Source: Aminobacter ciceronei
GTDB lineage: Bacteria; Pseudomonadota; Alphaproteobacteria; Rhizobiales; Rhizobiaceae
Direction: 5' to 3'
DNA: 64,000 nt
NCBI RefSeq assembly: GCF_014138625.1
Contig: NZ_JACJHY010000024.1
Location: 1 to 64,000, forward strand
The translations under genes and the position numbers were made by a program. Positions 12,602 to 21,599 of the stretch are shown here, piece by piece (within the stretch, counting starts at the first letter, position 1; each line of letters opens with the position of its first letter). The notes under the pieces are model-generated. The model was given only the letters and a program-made list of their open reading frames with translations. It had not been told where the DNA came from and did not search any database.

Positions 12602-13033
12602 ATGACCTGCACCATCACCGTCCTCGATGCCCCCTCCTCCGACGAGCTCGACATCATCGGCGAACGCCTCGCCACCTTCAATTCAGGGGATGTCGGCCCG
12701 GCGGAAAAGCAGGCGCTGATCGTTGCCGTCCGCGACGAGCACCAAAAACTCCTGGCCGGCATATCGGGCTACACCGCCTGGGGCTGGCTCTACATACAGT
12801 GGCTCTGGGTGGACGACAGCCTGCGCGGCCAGAACATGGCCGCACGCATGCTTGAGGCCGCCGAGGACGAGGCCACCCGGCGCGGCTGCCACGGGGCCTA
12901 TATCGACACCTTCAACCCGACGGCGCTGAAGGTCTATCAGCGCCAGGGCTACAAGCCGTTCGGCGAGCTGGCGGATTTCCCCAAAGGCCGCACGCGGACC
13001 TTTCTGTCCAAGCCGCTCCAGCCGGCGACCTGA
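12602..13033 (+). CDS. GNAT-family N-acetyltransferase
   Basis: A 143-residue GCN5-related acetyltransferase. The acetyl-CoA binding loop is in the segment VDDSLRGQNMAARMLEAAE (motif A, Q/RxxGxA form) and the last strand and helix are in ALKVYQRQGYKPFGEL. The substrate is unknown. It stands alone: 168 bases separate it from the LivJ gene, and it converges with anmK, whose stop is 33 bases away behind a shared hairpin. Nothing in the sequence links it to either flanking cluster. Confidence 0.85.
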   Translation: MTCTITVLDAPSSDELDIIGERLATFNSGDVGPAEKQALIVAVRDEHQKLLAGISGYTAWGWLYIQWLWVDDSLRGQNMAARMLEAAEDEATRRGCHGAYIDTFNPTALKVYQRQGYKPFGELADFPKGRTRTFLSKPLQPAT

Positions 13034-13035
13034 CT

Positions 13036-13057
13036 GGCTGCCTTGCGGTTGGCAGCC
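13036..13057. terminator. hairpin between convergent GNAT gene and anmK
   Basis: The inverted repeat GGCTGCC-N8-GGCAGCC, with partly complementary flanks (GACTGG and CCGGTC), fills the 33-base gap between two converging genes. There is no clear T-run, so function as a bidirectional terminator is inferred from position. Confidence 0.5.
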
Positions 13058-13066
13058 TGCAACCGG

Positions 13067-14185
13067 TCAGCCGGCGATGCGGCCGCCGGTCATCGGCTGC
13101 GGCACGCCGGTCGTGCTCGGGAAGCTGATCGGCAGGCCGCGCAGGACACGCACGGCGAGGAAGGCGAAGCACTCGGCTTCGACGGCATCGCCGCGCCAGC
13201 CGATGGTGTCGGCGGAAACCGCCTCGACGCCCGCCCGCTTGCCCAGCATCGCCATGAAGGTCGGGTTGTGGCGGCCGCCGCCCGAGACGAACAGCCTCGT
13301 CGGCCGCTGCGGCAGAAGATCGAGCGCCTTGCCGACACAGGACGCGCTGAAGGCGGTCAGGGTGGCAGCACCGTCCTCGTTGCTCAACCCGTCGGCCATC
13401 GCAGCGGTGAAGTCAAAGCGGTCGAGCGACTTAGGATAGGCAGCCGTGAGATAGGGGTGTTCGAGCAGGCGCGCGAGGCGCGCCTCGTCGACGCTGCCGG
13501 CGGCGGCGAGCGCCCCGCCGCGGTCCATCTCGCCCAGCCCCCGCGCCTTGACGAAGTCGTTGATCGGCGCGTTGGCCGGGCCGGTGTCGAAGGCGACAAG
13601 GTCGGACTTGCCGTCCCACCAGGTGACGTTGCCGACGCCGCCGAGATTGAGGATGGCGCTGTCGCCGCTCGCGCCTGCCGTGCCGAGCAGTGCGGCGTGG
13701 TAGGCGGCGGCCAGCGGCGCACCCTGCCCGCCGGCGCGGATGTCGGCTGTGCGGAAGTCATAGACCACCTTGGTGCCGAGCAGCGACTGCATCAGCTGGC
13801 CATCGCCGAGCTGGCGGGTCTCGCCCGGCAGGCCGCCTTTCTGCGGGCCGCGATGCAGCACCGTCTGGCCGTGGAAGCCGACGACGCCGATCTCTGCCAT
13901 CGCCATGCCGGCGCCCTCGACGACCTGGCGGACGGCGGCGGACTGGGCGCGGGTCAGCGCCTCTTCGGCCGCAGCGAAGATCGCCGGCTCCGGCCCCTCG
14001 AAGTTCCAGACCCTGGCCTCGGCCTGGGCCTGCTCCAGCATCGGCCGGACGGACGCCTCGTAAGGCACCAGCGCGTAAGGACCGAAGGCCTCGATGCGCT
14101 CGCCGTCGGTCTTGAGCAGGGCGACGTCGATGTTGCCGTCGAGCACGGTTCCGGTCATCAGCCCGACCGACCAGATGGGTTGCAT
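13067..14185 (-). CDS. anmK: anhydro-N-acetylmuramic acid kinase
   Basis: A 372-residue kinase of the AnmK family, close to the usual length of about 370. It opens 1,6-anhydro-MurNAc and phosphorylates it to MurNAc-6-phosphate, the substrate of MurQ. Visible motifs are the N-terminal phosphate-binding [18 protein letters not shown], the actin-fold segment [26 protein letters not shown] and [11 protein letters not shown] 14185 is chosen because [12 protein letters not shown] is the normal start. Longer in-frame starts lie inside the upstream hydrolase gene. Its start lies 2 bases after the stop of the upstream hydrolase, and it is the last gene of the salvage operon that begins at murQ. Confidence 0.93.
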   Translation of the reverse strand: MQPIWSVGLMTGTVLDGNIDVALLKTDGERIEAFGPYALVPYEASVRPMLEQAQAEARVWNFEGPEPAIFAAAEEALTRAQSAAVRQVVEGAGMAMAEIGVVGFHGQTVLHRGPQKGGLPGETRQLGDGQLMQSLLGTKVVYDFRTADIRAGGQGAPLAAAYHAALLGTAGASGDSAILNLGGVGNVTWWDGKSDLVAFDTGPANAPINDFVKARGLGEMDRGGALAAAGSVDEARLARLLEHPYLTAAYPKSLDRFDFTAAMADGLSNEDGAATLTAFSASCVGKALDLLPQRPTRLFVSGGGRHNPTFMAMLGKRAGVEAVSADTIGWRGDAVEAECFAFLAVRVLRGLPISFPSTTGVPQPMTGGRIAG

Positions 14186-14187
14186 GT

Positions 14188-15201
14188 TCAAGCTCCTGTC
14201 ATGATGTCGCCGACCTGGCGGCGCAGATCCGATATGCCGCTGTCGAAATGACGCGTCGGGTGGATGCGGTTGGTGAGCAGGGTCCAGGCGCGGCCGGCGT
14301 CGAAATCGATCCACAGGCCGGTGCCGGTAAATCCGGTATGGCCGATTGTGGCTGCGCTGCAGCGGTCGCCGCCGGACCAGCCGGCATGAGCATGCTCCCA
14401 GCCATGCGTGCGCTTGTCCGAAAGCGGCGTGCGCATCAGCGCGATCGTGTCGGCGGAGGCGCCGCTGCCGTCGAGCAGGCCGTGGGCGAAATCGAGCACC
14501 GCAGCCGCCGTGCCGAACAGGCCGGCATGGCCCGCCCCCTGAAGTGCTGCGCAATTGTCGTCATGGACCTCGCCCGACAGCACCCGGTGGCGCCAGGTGC
14601 AGTCCTCGGTCGCCGCCGACTGGTCGGGATCGGCCGAAAAGGCAAAGCCCGGGCCGGCATCCATGCCGCGGATCCATGTGCCCGACAGGCGCTCCATGGC
14701 AAAGCCGAGCAGGATGAAGTTGATGTCGGAATAGACAGGCGCCTCCAGCTTCCGCCACTGGCGCTGCAGGACAAATGTCCTGAGGAGGTCGGGATCGCGG
14801 CCATAGGTGTAGATCGGCTCGACTGCCGGGAACGGCGTCTGGTGGCCGAGGCACTGGCGGAAGGTGACCTGCCGTTCCCAGGCGTCGGCATCATATTGTC
14901 GCAAGTCCGGCAGCACCGTCGTCAGGGGCGCGTCGAGGTCGATGCTGCCTGCCTCGGCCAGCGCCAGGATGCGCGGCGTGGTAAAGATCACCTTGGTCAA
15001 GGACGCCAGGTCGAACCAGCTCACTTCGCGCATCGGTCGCTCGGACGGCAGGCGTTGCGCATGGCCGATGGCACGGGAGAAGCGCCGGCCGTCCTTGTCG
15101 ACGACCCCCATCACCCCGCCGGGAATCCGACCAGCGGCGACGGCCTGTTCGAGCGGGACGAATGCACGCTCGAAACGCTGGGCGATGTCGTGGCTGGCCA
15201 T
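14188..15201 (-). CDS. serine hydrolase, beta-lactamase/AmpH-like family
   Basis: A 337-residue class C beta-lactamase-fold serine hydrolase. The catalytic SxxK motif is SLTK in [12 protein letters not shown], the second motif is YSD ([12 protein letters not shown]), and the third is HTG (IGHTGFTG) replacing KTG. No signal peptide is seen, so it should be cytoplasmic, unlike AmpC. It lies between the Dpp ATPase gene (11 bases) and anmK (2 bases) and therefore probably processes an imported muropeptide. Bacillus subtilis also carries a beta-lactamase-family gene in its murQRP region. The reaction (peptidase, amidase or esterase) cannot be fixed from sequence. Confidence 0.82.
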   Translation of the reverse strand: MASHDIAQRFERAFVPLEQAVAAGRIPGGVMGVVDKDGRRFSRAIGHAQRLPSERPMREVSWFDLASLTKVIFTTPRILALAEAGSIDLDAPLTTVLPDLRQYDADAWERQVTFRQCLGHQTPFPAVEPIYTYGRDPDLLRTFVLQRQWRKLEAPVYSDINFILLGFAMERLSGTWIRGMDAGPGFAFSADPDQSAATEDCTWRHRVLSGEVHDDNCAALQGAGHAGLFGTAAAVLDFAHGLLDGSGASADTIALMRTPLSDKRTHGWEHAHAGWSGGDRCSAATIGHTGFTGTGLWIDFDAGRAWTLLTNRIHPTRHFDSGISDLRRQVGDIMTGA

Positions 15202-15212
15202 GTTCGCTTCCC

Positions 15213-16979
15213 TCAGGCGTCGGCGCGGACCTTGTGGTCGGCGCCGTATTGCATCCATGTCGCGGCAGGCGGCTCGTAGCCGACCGGACGCACCAGCGAC
15301 GGCACCTGGCGGGTGTCGAGCTCGAAATGCTGCTTGCGGCGGTCGATAGTCGGCACGGCCTCGATGAGCTTCTTCGTATAGGGGTGCTGCGGGTCGGACA
15401 GCACCGATTTGGCATCGCCGATCTCGACGATCTGCCCGGCATACATCACCGCGACACGATGCGCGATGCGCTCGACGACGGCCATGTCGTGCGAGATGAA
15501 GAGATAAGCGAGACCATATTCGTGCTGCAGGTCGACCAGCAGCTCGAGCACGCGCGCCTGGACAGAAACGTCGAGCGCCGAGACCGCCTCGTCGAGCACC
15601 ACGACAGACGGATTGAGCATCAGCGCACGCGCAATGCACAGGCGCTGGCGCTGGCCGCCGGAGAACTGGTGCGGATAGCGGGCAAGGCTGTCCTCGGGCA
15701 GGCCGACGCGCTTGAGCAATGCTGCCATCCTGTCACGAACCGCCTTATCCGGGGAAGCGCCGGTGGCGATCACCGGCTCGGCCAGGATCTGCTCGACGGA
15801 GAGGCGCGGGTTGAGCGAGGCATAGGGGTTCTGGAACACCATCTGCACCGGCAGCCGGCTCTGGCCGGGGCGCGCGGCCTGGGCTTCGACGGCAAACGCC
15901 CCGCGCGTCGGCGCAACCAGGCCGAGCACGGCGCGCGCGGTCGTCGACTTGCCGGAACCGCTTTCGCCGACGATCGCCAGCGTCTCGCCCGGCAGCAGGT
16001 CGAAGCCGACGCCGTCGACGGCATGCACCGCACCCACCGGCTTGCTGAACCAGCCGCCCTTCAGCGGATACCGCACGACGAGGTCGTCGACTTCGAGCGT
16101 CGGCCTGGGCAGCGGGGCTGCCATGCGCGCGCCGTCGGTCCGTGCCGCTACGCCGCTGGAGAAATGCGGCACCGCATGCAGCAGATGCTGCGTATATGGA
16201 TGTTGCGGCTTGTCGAGGATGTCGCCCAGGTCGCCCTGTTCGACCACCCTGCCGTCCTGCATCACGATGACGCGGTCGGCGATGCCGGCGACCAGGCCGA
16301 TGTCGTGGCTGATGAAGATCATCGACATGCCGGTCTCGCGCCTGAGTTCGGCCAGCAGCGCCATGATCTGCGCCTGCACGGTGACGTCGAGGGCCGTGGT
16401 CGGCTCGTCGGCGATCAGCAGACGCGGATTGCAGGCGAGCGCCATGGCGATCATCACCCGCTGCAGCATGCCGCCCGACAGCTCGTTCGGCGTCGCCTTG
16501 AGCCGCCGTTCGGCATCGGGAATACGCACCCGCTCGAGCGCCTCGCGCGCAGCGTCACGCGCCTGCGCGCCGGTCAGGCCGCGATGCAGACGGAACGATT
16601 CTTCGATCTGGGCGCCGATGGTCAGCACCGGATTGAGCGAGGTCATCGGCTCCTGGAAGATGACGCCGATCTCGGCGCCGCGGATGCCGGTCAGCTCCTG
16701 CCGGCCGGCACAGGTGACGTCGAGCACGCTGCCGTCGGCGCGCAGCAATTCGATGGTGCCGCTGGTGATGCGGCCGCCGGCATAATCGATCAGGCGATTG
16801 GTCGACAGCGCCGTCACCGACTTGCCCGAACCGCTCTCGCCGACGATCGCCAGCACCTCGCCGACGCCGAGGTCGAAGCTGACGCCGTGGACGACCTCCT
16901 TGGCGCTGGCCGCCGGGCCGAAACTGACATGCAGGTCGCGGACCGAAAGGATCGGCTTCATTTCAGGCGCCATCGTCAC
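15213..16979 (-). CDS. peptide ABC transporter, fused DppD-DppF ATPase
   Basis: A 588-residue protein with two complete ABC ATPase domains, equal to DppD and DppF joined. Walker A (GESGSGKS) occurs at about residues 47-54 and again near 340. The ABC signatures are LSGGMLQRV and FSGGQRQRL, and both halves end in the oligopeptide-permease C-terminal region (QHPYTQHLLHAVP and QHPYTKKLIEAVP). It energises uptake through the two permeases encoded upstream. GTG 16979 overlaps the dppC stop (GTGA). An ATG two codons further in is an alternative. Fused two-domain ATPases are common in alphaproteobacterial peptide importers, for example YejF. Confidence 0.92.
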   Translation of the reverse strand: MTMAPEMKPILSVRDLHVSFGPAASAKEVVHGVSFDLGVGEVLAIVGESGSGKSVTALSTNRLIDYAGGRITSGTIELLRADGSVLDVTCAGRQELTGIRGAEIGVIFQEPMTSLNPVLTIGAQIEESFRLHRGLTGAQARDAAREALERVRIPDAERRLKATPNELSGGMLQRVMIAMALACNPRLLIADEPTTALDVTVQAQIMALLAELRRETGMSMIFISHDIGLVAGIADRVIVMQDGRVVEQGDLGDILDKPQHPYTQHLLHAVPHFSSGVAARTDGARMAAPLPRPTLEVDDLVVRYPLKGGWFSKPVGAVHAVDGVGFDLLPGETLAIVGESGSGKSTTARAVLGLVAPTRGAFAVEAQAARPGQSRLPVQMVFQNPYASLNPRLSVEQILAEPVIATGASPDKAVRDRMAALLKRVGLPEDSLARYPHQFSGGQRQRLCIARALMLNPSVVVLDEAVSALDVSVQARVLELLVDLQHEYGLAYLFISHDMAVVERIAHRVAVMYAGQIVEIGDAKSVLSDPQHPYTKKLIEAVPTIDRRKQHFELDTRQVPSLVRPVGYEPPAATWMQYGADHKVRADA

Positions 16980-17809
16980 GCCCTCCTCGTCTTGGGGTCG
17001 AGGATGTCGCGCAGCGCATCGCCGAGAAGGTTGAAACCGAGGATCGAGAGCATGATGGCGACGGCAGGGAAGGCCAGCAGCCAGGGCGCCTGCTCCATCA
17101 GGTTGCGGGCGTCGCTCAGCATCAGGCCGAGCGACGAAGCCGGCGGCTGGGTGCCGAGGCCGAGGAAGCTGAGGCCGGCTTCGGTCAGCAGCGCCCAGGC
17201 GAGCGCCAAAGTCACCTGCACGGTCAAAGGCGCCACCAGGTTGAGCAGCAGGTGCCGGGTCAGGATGTAGCTGCGGCTGGAGCCGAAGGTGCGGGCGGCA
17301 TCGACGAAGTCGCGCGCCTTCAGCGACAGCGCCGGGCCGCGCACCACGCGGGTGAAGATCGGGGTGTAGACGATGCTGATGGCGGCAACGCTGGTCCAGG
17401 TGCCGGGGCCGACGATGGTGACGATGAGCAGCGCCAGCAGGATCGCCGGGAAAGCCAGCAGCACGTCCATGAACCGCATCATCACCGTGTCCCAGCGGCC
17501 GCCGAACCAGGCGGCGGTGAGGCCGAGCACGGTGCCGGCAAGCGTGGCAAGTGCTACGGAGAAAAACGCCACGGTGAAGGACTGGCCGATGCCCTTCATC
17601 AGGCGGCTCATGACGTCGCGGCCGAACAGATCGGTGCCCATCCAGTAGGACGATGTCGGCGCATGCAGGCGGTCGATGCGGTACTGCATCAAGGGGTCAT
17701 GCGGGGTCAGGCCGACGGCGCCGAGCAGGGCGACGAGCAGATAGACCAGCACGATGACGCCGCCGATGCGGCCGCTCGGATGCGAAAGAATGGCCTTCAC
17801 GACACGCAT
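16976..17809 (-). CDS. peptide ABC transporter permease, DppC type
   Basis: A 277-residue inner-membrane permease with an N-terminal helix (IGGVIVLVYLLVALLGAVGL) followed by the conserved DppC segment MGTDLFGRDVMSRLM. The EAA loop reads FVDAARTFGSSRSYILTRHLL, and six transmembrane segments are expected. ATG 17809 overlaps the last base of the preceding dppB stop codon (TGATG), indicating translational coupling. It pairs with the DppB-type permease to form the channel for the imported peptide or muropeptide. Confidence 0.9.
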   Translation of the reverse strand: MRVVKAILSHPSGRIGGVIVLVYLLVALLGAVGLTPHDPLMQYRIDRLHAPTSSYWMGTDLFGRDVMSRLMKGIGQSFTVAFFSVALATLAGTVLGLTAAWFGGRWDTVMMRFMDVLLAFPAILLALLIVTIVGPGTWTSVAAISIVYTPIFTRVVRGPALSLKARDFVDAARTFGSSRSYILTRHLLLNLVAPLTVQVTLALAWALLTEAGLSFLGLGTQPPASSLGLMLSDARNLMEQAPWLLAFPAVAIMLSILGFNLLGDALRDILDPKTRRA

Positions 17810-18768
17810 CAACGGCCCTCCAGGCGAATACGGGGGTCGAGCGCGGCATAAGCGAGGTCGACGAGCAGATTGACGATCATGAAGTTGAGGGCGATGAACA
17901 GCACCGCACCCTGCACCAGCGCGTAGTCGCGCTGCAGGATGGCTTCGAGCACCATGCGACCGAGGCCGGGCAAGGCATAGATCTGCTCGACGATGACGGC
18001 GCCGCCGAGCAGATAGCCGAATTCGATGCCGCTCAGCGTCACCACCGGCACCAGCGCATTGGGCAGAGCGTGGCGCCAGATGACGCTGCGCTCGGAGGCG
18101 CCCTTGCTGCGCGCGGTGCGGACATAGTCGTCGCTCAGCACGTCGAGCATGGCCGAACGGGTGACGCGGGTGACCGACGACGCAAAGGCGCAGCCAAGCG
18201 TGATCGCCGGCAGGATCATCTGGCCGAGATTCTGCAGCGGGTCCTGCCAGAACGGGGTGAAGGCGCCCATCGTCGGCAGCACGCCGAAGCCGGCCGACAG
18301 GATGTAGATGATGACCAGGCCGACGACGAAGCTCGGCGTCGACTGGCCGATCATGGCGGCGATGCGGACGCCGAGATCGGCGGGACGCTCGTTGCGGGTG
18401 GCGGCGAAGACGCCGGCCGGCACGCCGATCGACAGCGCGATCAGCATGGCCAGAAGCGCCAGTTCAAGCGTCAGCGGAAAGCGTTCGAGGATGACCGAAA
18501 GCACCGGCTTGCCATAGGTCACCGATATGCCGAGGTCGCCGCTGAACAGGCCGGTGAACCAGCGCCAGTATTGGACCGGCCAGGGTTGGTCGATGCCGAA
18601 ATAGACGGCCAGCGAATCCCGCTGCTGCGGCGTCAGAAGCCCAGCCTCGGTGCCCAGCATGGCGGTGATGGAATCGCCCGGCACCAGCCGGATGGCGATG
18701 AAGACGATGATCGAGACGCCGATCAGCACCAGGGGAAAGGCCCGCAGGCGACGTATCACGTAACTCAT
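17809..18768 (-). CDS. peptide ABC transporter permease, DppB type
   Basis: A 319-residue inner-membrane permease. The N-terminus YVIRRLRAFPLVLIGVSIIV is a typical DppB first membrane helix. It is followed by DSITAMLGTEAGLLTPQQRD, the GIDQPWPVQYWRWF signature and the EAA loop DYVRTARSKGASERSVIWRH. It is separated from the binding-protein gene by 170 bases that contain a strong inverted repeat, and it overlaps dppC by one base. The ligand cannot be told from the permease, but the surrounding murQ, anmK and kinase genes suggest cell-wall peptides or muropeptides. Confidence 0.9.
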   Translation of the reverse strand: MSYVIRRLRAFPLVLIGVSIIVFIAIRLVPGDSITAMLGTEAGLLTPQQRDSLAVYFGIDQPWPVQYWRWFTGLFSGDLGISVTYGKPVLSVILERFPLTLELALLAMLIALSIGVPAGVFAATRNERPADLGVRIAAMIGQSTPSFVVGLVIIYILSAGFGVLPTMGAFTPFWQDPLQNLGQMILPAITLGCAFASSVTRVTRSAMLDVLSDDYVRTARSKGASERSVIWRHALPNALVPVVTLSGIEFGYLLGGAVIVEQIYALPGLGRMVLEAILQRDYALVQGAVLFIALNFMIVNLLVDLAYAALDPRIRLEGR

Positions 18769-18862
18769 GGCGTAAGGACCATCTGGAGTTGGGGAGCCGT
18801 TGCGGTTCCCGGGCTGGACCGGCCATGGCCAGTCGCGGGTTCAAGGCCGGTCGGGATTCAAG

Positions 18863-18893
18863 GGCGGTCGCCATCGGCTCAACGGCGACCGCC
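18863..18893 (-). promoter_or_regulatory. perfect inverted repeat between binding-protein and permease genes
   Basis: A perfect 10-base inverted repeat (GGCGGTCGCC and GGCGACCGCC, 11-base loop) lies 45 bases after the binding-protein stop in the 170-base gap before dppB. There is no T-run. Such hairpins after a binding-protein gene usually protect the upstream mRNA and give excess binding protein over the membrane parts. That role is inferred here. Confidence 0.55.
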
Positions 18894-18938
18894 TTTGGGC
18901 GGCAGCAGGGAGATGCCCGCCGCCCAAAACGCCAGTTG

Positions 18939-20453
18939 CTACTGGATGGTGACCTTGCCGAGGCTGACCAGCGAGCCGGTCGGCATCGGCACGAAGCCCT
19001 GCACGTTCTTCTGCTGGGCGGTGTAGCCATAGCCGGTGTAGAGCCAGATCCACGGCGCCTTTTCGGCAAGCTGCTTGTCGAACTCGGCGAAGATCGCCTT
19101 GCGCTTTTCCGGATCGGTCTCGGCGCGGCCGTCCTGCAGCAGCTTGTCGAGCGTGTCGTCGGCGAAGTTGGAAACCTTCTGCAGGTTGCCGTTCTTGGTC
19201 CAGTAGCGATTGTACATGGTGTAGGGGTCGGGACGACCGCCATTCAGCGCCACCGCCATGTCGAAGTCGCCCTTCAGCCAGGTGTCGACATAGACGTTGA
19301 GCTCCATCATCTTGATGTCGAGCTTGACGCCGATCTCGGCCAGCTGCGACTGCAGCACCTGGGCTTCGGCGGCAGCCGTCGGCGGCTCGCCGGTGGCGGC
19401 GATCACCGTGGCGCTGAAGCCGTCGGCAAAACCGGCATCGGCCATCAGCTTCTTGGCCTTGTCGATATCCTGCTTGTAGCAGAACAGCGAATTCGGATCG
19501 GAAGCGAAGAAGGGTGCAGTGATCGGCCCAGTCACCTGGCCTTCGCCGAGGGATGCCGTGTCGAGCACCGCCTTGCGGTCGACGGCGCAGGAGATCGCCT
19601 GGCGCACGGCAAGCTCGTTCATCGGCTTGCGCGCCGGGTTGAGCTGCAGCACATGGTAGGCGAGCAGCGGCGCGCGGTTGAGCTGGAGCTTGGGCTCGTT
19701 GGGCACCAGCGTCGCGATCAGCGGATCGTTGAGCAGGGCGAAATCGACCTGGCCGGTGCGCATGGCGGCGAGGATCGCGGTTTCGTCGGGCAGGACGCTG
19801 ATCTCGATGCCGTCGACGCCGGTAGCACCCCCGGCCCAGTCCTTGTTGGCGACGAGTGCCGCCTTGGAATTGGGATCCCACTTCTCGAGCTTGAACGGAC
19901 CCGAGCCGATGGCCTTCGTGCCGATGGTGCCGGCCGCGATCTCGCTTGCCGGGACGATCGACGAATTGGTGTCGGTCATGGCGGTCAGGATCGGCGCGTC
20001 GGGCTGCTTCAGCTTGAACACGACGGTGCCGGCATCGGGTGCCTCGATGGTCTCGATGGAGAGATAGTTGGCGCGGTTGGCGGCACCCGTCTTCTCGTCG
20101 AGGATACGCTCGAACGATGCCTTGACGTCGGCCGAGGTCACGGCGGCGCCGTTCTGGAACTTGGCCTTGGGGTCGAGCTTGAAGGTGAGCTGCTTGCCAT
20201 CAGCTGCGAATTCCCAGGACGTCGCGATGCCGGGGATGATCTTGAGATCGGCGTCGAGGCGCACGAGCGGCTCATAGATCAGCTCGAGCAGGCGCAGCGA
20301 CGAGAACGCGGTCTGCTTGTGCGGGTCGAGGCCGGTGGCGTCCTGCGCCCAGGCCATGCGCAGGTTCGCTGCATCGGCATGGCCTGCGACCGCCGAGAGA
20401 CCGATCATCACGGCCGTCGTCGCGCCAAGGAAATATCTGAATTTGCTGGTCAT
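18939..20453 (-). CDS. peptide ABC transporter substrate-binding protein, DppA/OppA family 5
   Basis: A 504-residue periplasmic solute-binding protein (SBP family 5). It has a signal peptide (about 1-28; RYFLGATTAVMIGLSAVAG, cleavage near HADA) and the family start NLRMAWAQDATGLDPHKQ. The strong ribosome-binding site AGGGAGGA precedes the ATG. It is the second gene after murQ, in the order murQ - binding protein - dppB - dppC - dppDF - hydrolase - anmK. It probably delivers muropeptides, murein tripeptide or anhydro-muropeptides to the permease. Related family 5 proteins in alphaproteobacteria (YepA/YejA) are known to import muropeptides. Ligand assignment is by context only. Confidence 0.88.
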   Translation of the reverse strand: MTSKFRYFLGATTAVMIGLSAVAGHADAANLRMAWAQDATGLDPHKQTAFSSLRLLELIYEPLVRLDADLKIIPGIATSWEFAADGKQLTFKLDPKAKFQNGAAVTSADVKASFERILDEKTGAANRANYLSIETIEAPDAGTVVFKLKQPDAPILTAMTDTNSSIVPASEIAAGTIGTKAIGSGPFKLEKWDPNSKAALVANKDWAGGATGVDGIEISVLPDETAILAAMRTGQVDFALLNDPLIATLVPNEPKLQLNRAPLLAYHVLQLNPARKPMNELAVRQAISCAVDRKAVLDTASLGEGQVTGPITAPFFASDPNSLFCYKQDIDKAKKLMADAGFADGFSATVIAATGEPPTAAAEAQVLQSQLAEIGVKLDIKMMELNVYVDTWLKGDFDMAVALNGGRPDPYTMYNRYWTKNGNLQKVSNFADDTLDKLLQDGRAETDPEKRKAIFAEFDKQLAEKAPWIWLYTGYGYTAQQKNVQGFVPMPTGSLVSLGKVTIQ

Positions 20454-20510
20454 TTCATCCTCCCTGTTACTCTTTCGCCGGCGGCCGGAATGGCCGCCCG
20501 GATCACTCAG

Positions 20511-20549
20511 TTGCCCGGATCAGTGGCCCGGATCAGTGGCCCGGATCAT
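20511..20549. repeat. 13-base tandem repeat, three copies, across the murQ stop
   Basis: Three tandem copies of a 13-base unit (TTGCCCGGATCAG, TGGCCCGGATCAG, TGGCCCGGATCAT) run from the murQ/binding-protein spacer into the last codon of murQ. The murQ stop codon (20546-20548) lies in the third copy. A degenerate fourth copy lies just before, at about 20495-20505. The copy number could vary between strains. Confidence 0.8.
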
Positions 20550-21478
20550 TGGGATGCCTGCTTCGCATCCTGGATTGCTTGCCGCAAGAAGCCTCTGGAA
20601 CCGTCCAGCGCTGATCGCGCCGCGGCGGGTTCCATCCCCGTCATGACGATGAGGATGGCGAGCTTCACGTCGTTGTCGGTCTGGGCGAGCGCTGTCTGCG
20701 CTTCTTCCAGCGTGCATTCGGCTGCCTGCATGACGATGCGGGCGGCGCGGGCAACAAGCTTCTTGTTGGATGCCTTCAAGTCGACCATCAGGTTTTCATA
20801 GGTCTTGCCGATGCCGATCATGCTGGCGGTGGTAAGCATGTTGAGCACCAGCTTTTCGGCCGTGCCCGATTTCATCCGCGTCGAACCGGTCAGCGCCTCG
20901 GGGCCGACGACGGGCGAAATGGCGATGTCGGCGATTTCAGCGATGGCCGACTGCGGGTTGCAGGACAAAGCCACCGCGGTGGCGCCGACCTTCTTCGCAT
21001 AGTTCAGGCCGCCGATGACATAGGGCGTACGGCCGCTTGCAGCGATCCCGACGACGACGTCCCTGGATGTCAGCTCGATGTCGGCCAGCGCCTCCGCACC
21101 CTTGGTCTGGCTGTCCTCGGCCCCTTCGGTGGCCTTCAGCAGCGCGCTGTAGCCGCCGGCAATGAGGCCGACCACCATGGTCGCAGGCACGCTGAAAGTC
21201 GGCGGGCACTCCGAGGCGTCGAGCACGCCGATGCGGCCGCTGGTGCCGGCGCCCATATAGATCAGGCGCCCGCCCTGGCGGAAGGCGGCGATGGTGCGGT
21301 CAACGGCAGCGGCGATCTCTGGAATCACGTCCTCGACCGCATGGGCGACAAGCTTGTCTTCGTCGTTGATTTTCCTGAGCACGTCGATGGTCGGCAAAAG
21401 GTCGATATCCATGGTGCGCGGGTTCCGCTCCTCGGAAACCAAACGCCCCAGTTCCGAAATCAAGGCTTGTTCTGACAC
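20546..21478 (-). CDS. murQ: N-acetylmuramic acid 6-phosphate etherase
   Basis: A 310-residue SIS-fold lyase that removes lactate from MurNAc-6-phosphate to give GlcNAc-6-phosphate, normal in length for MurQ. Diagnostic segments are [13 protein letters not shown] at the N-terminus, [21 protein letters not shown] with the catalytic Glu90, ATEGAEDS near residue 117, and [19 protein letters not shown]. The start is GTG 21478, with [11 protein letters not shown] as the family N-terminus. It is the first gene of the salvage operon. Two candidate RpiR operators lie 75-125 bases upstream. Confidence 0.95.
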   Translation of the reverse strand: MSEQALISELGRLVSEERNPRTMDIDLLPTIDVLRKINDEDKLVAHAVEDVIPEIAAAVDRTIAAFRQGGRLIYMGAGTSGRIGVLDASECPPTFSVPATMVVGLIAGGYSALLKATEGAEDSQTKGAEALADIELTSRDVVVGIAASGRTPYVIGGLNYAKKVGATAVALSCNPQSAIAEIADIAISPVVGPEALTGSTRMKSGTAEKLVLNMLTTASMIGIGKTYENLMVDLKASNKKLVARAARIVMQAAECTLEEAQTALAQTDNDVKLAILIVMTGMEPAAARSALDGSRGFLRQAIQDAKQASQ

Positions 21479-21552
21479 TTGTCGCCACCTGCCCGGTTCT
21501 CAAGATGCAAGAGCCTGTGGAGCCGGTTCTCCTAGGCTTTCATTAACGTTTT

Positions 21553-21567
21553 AGAATGACATATTCC
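21553..21567. promoter_or_regulatory. candidate RpiR operator 1 upstream of murQ
   Basis: AGAAT-GACAT-ATTCC matches the palindrome GGAAT-N5-ATTCC at nine of ten arm positions. Its centre is 32 bases (about three helical turns) from operator 2. It lies upstream of murQ in an A+T-rich spacer. Confidence 0.65.
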
Positions 21568-21584
21568 TCTTGTCAATAAATTTT

Positions 21585-21599
21585 GGAATGGATTATTCC
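21585..21599. promoter_or_regulatory. candidate RpiR operator 2 upstream of murQ
   Basis: GGAAT-GGATT-ATTCC is a perfect GGAAT-N5-ATTCC palindrome that overlaps the stop codon of the preceding kinase gene. The same arms recur in front of murA and rpiR (23831-23845), so all three sites are likely bound by the RpiR protein encoded at 23883. Confidence 0.7.

Noticed and set aside
15162..17270. Long open frame opposite the Dpp ATPase gene (also 18789-20801, 6340-8397 and 58004-60049 opposite other genes)
   Set aside because: Each is a mirror of a clear family protein and has Arg/Gly/Asp-rich text without motifs.
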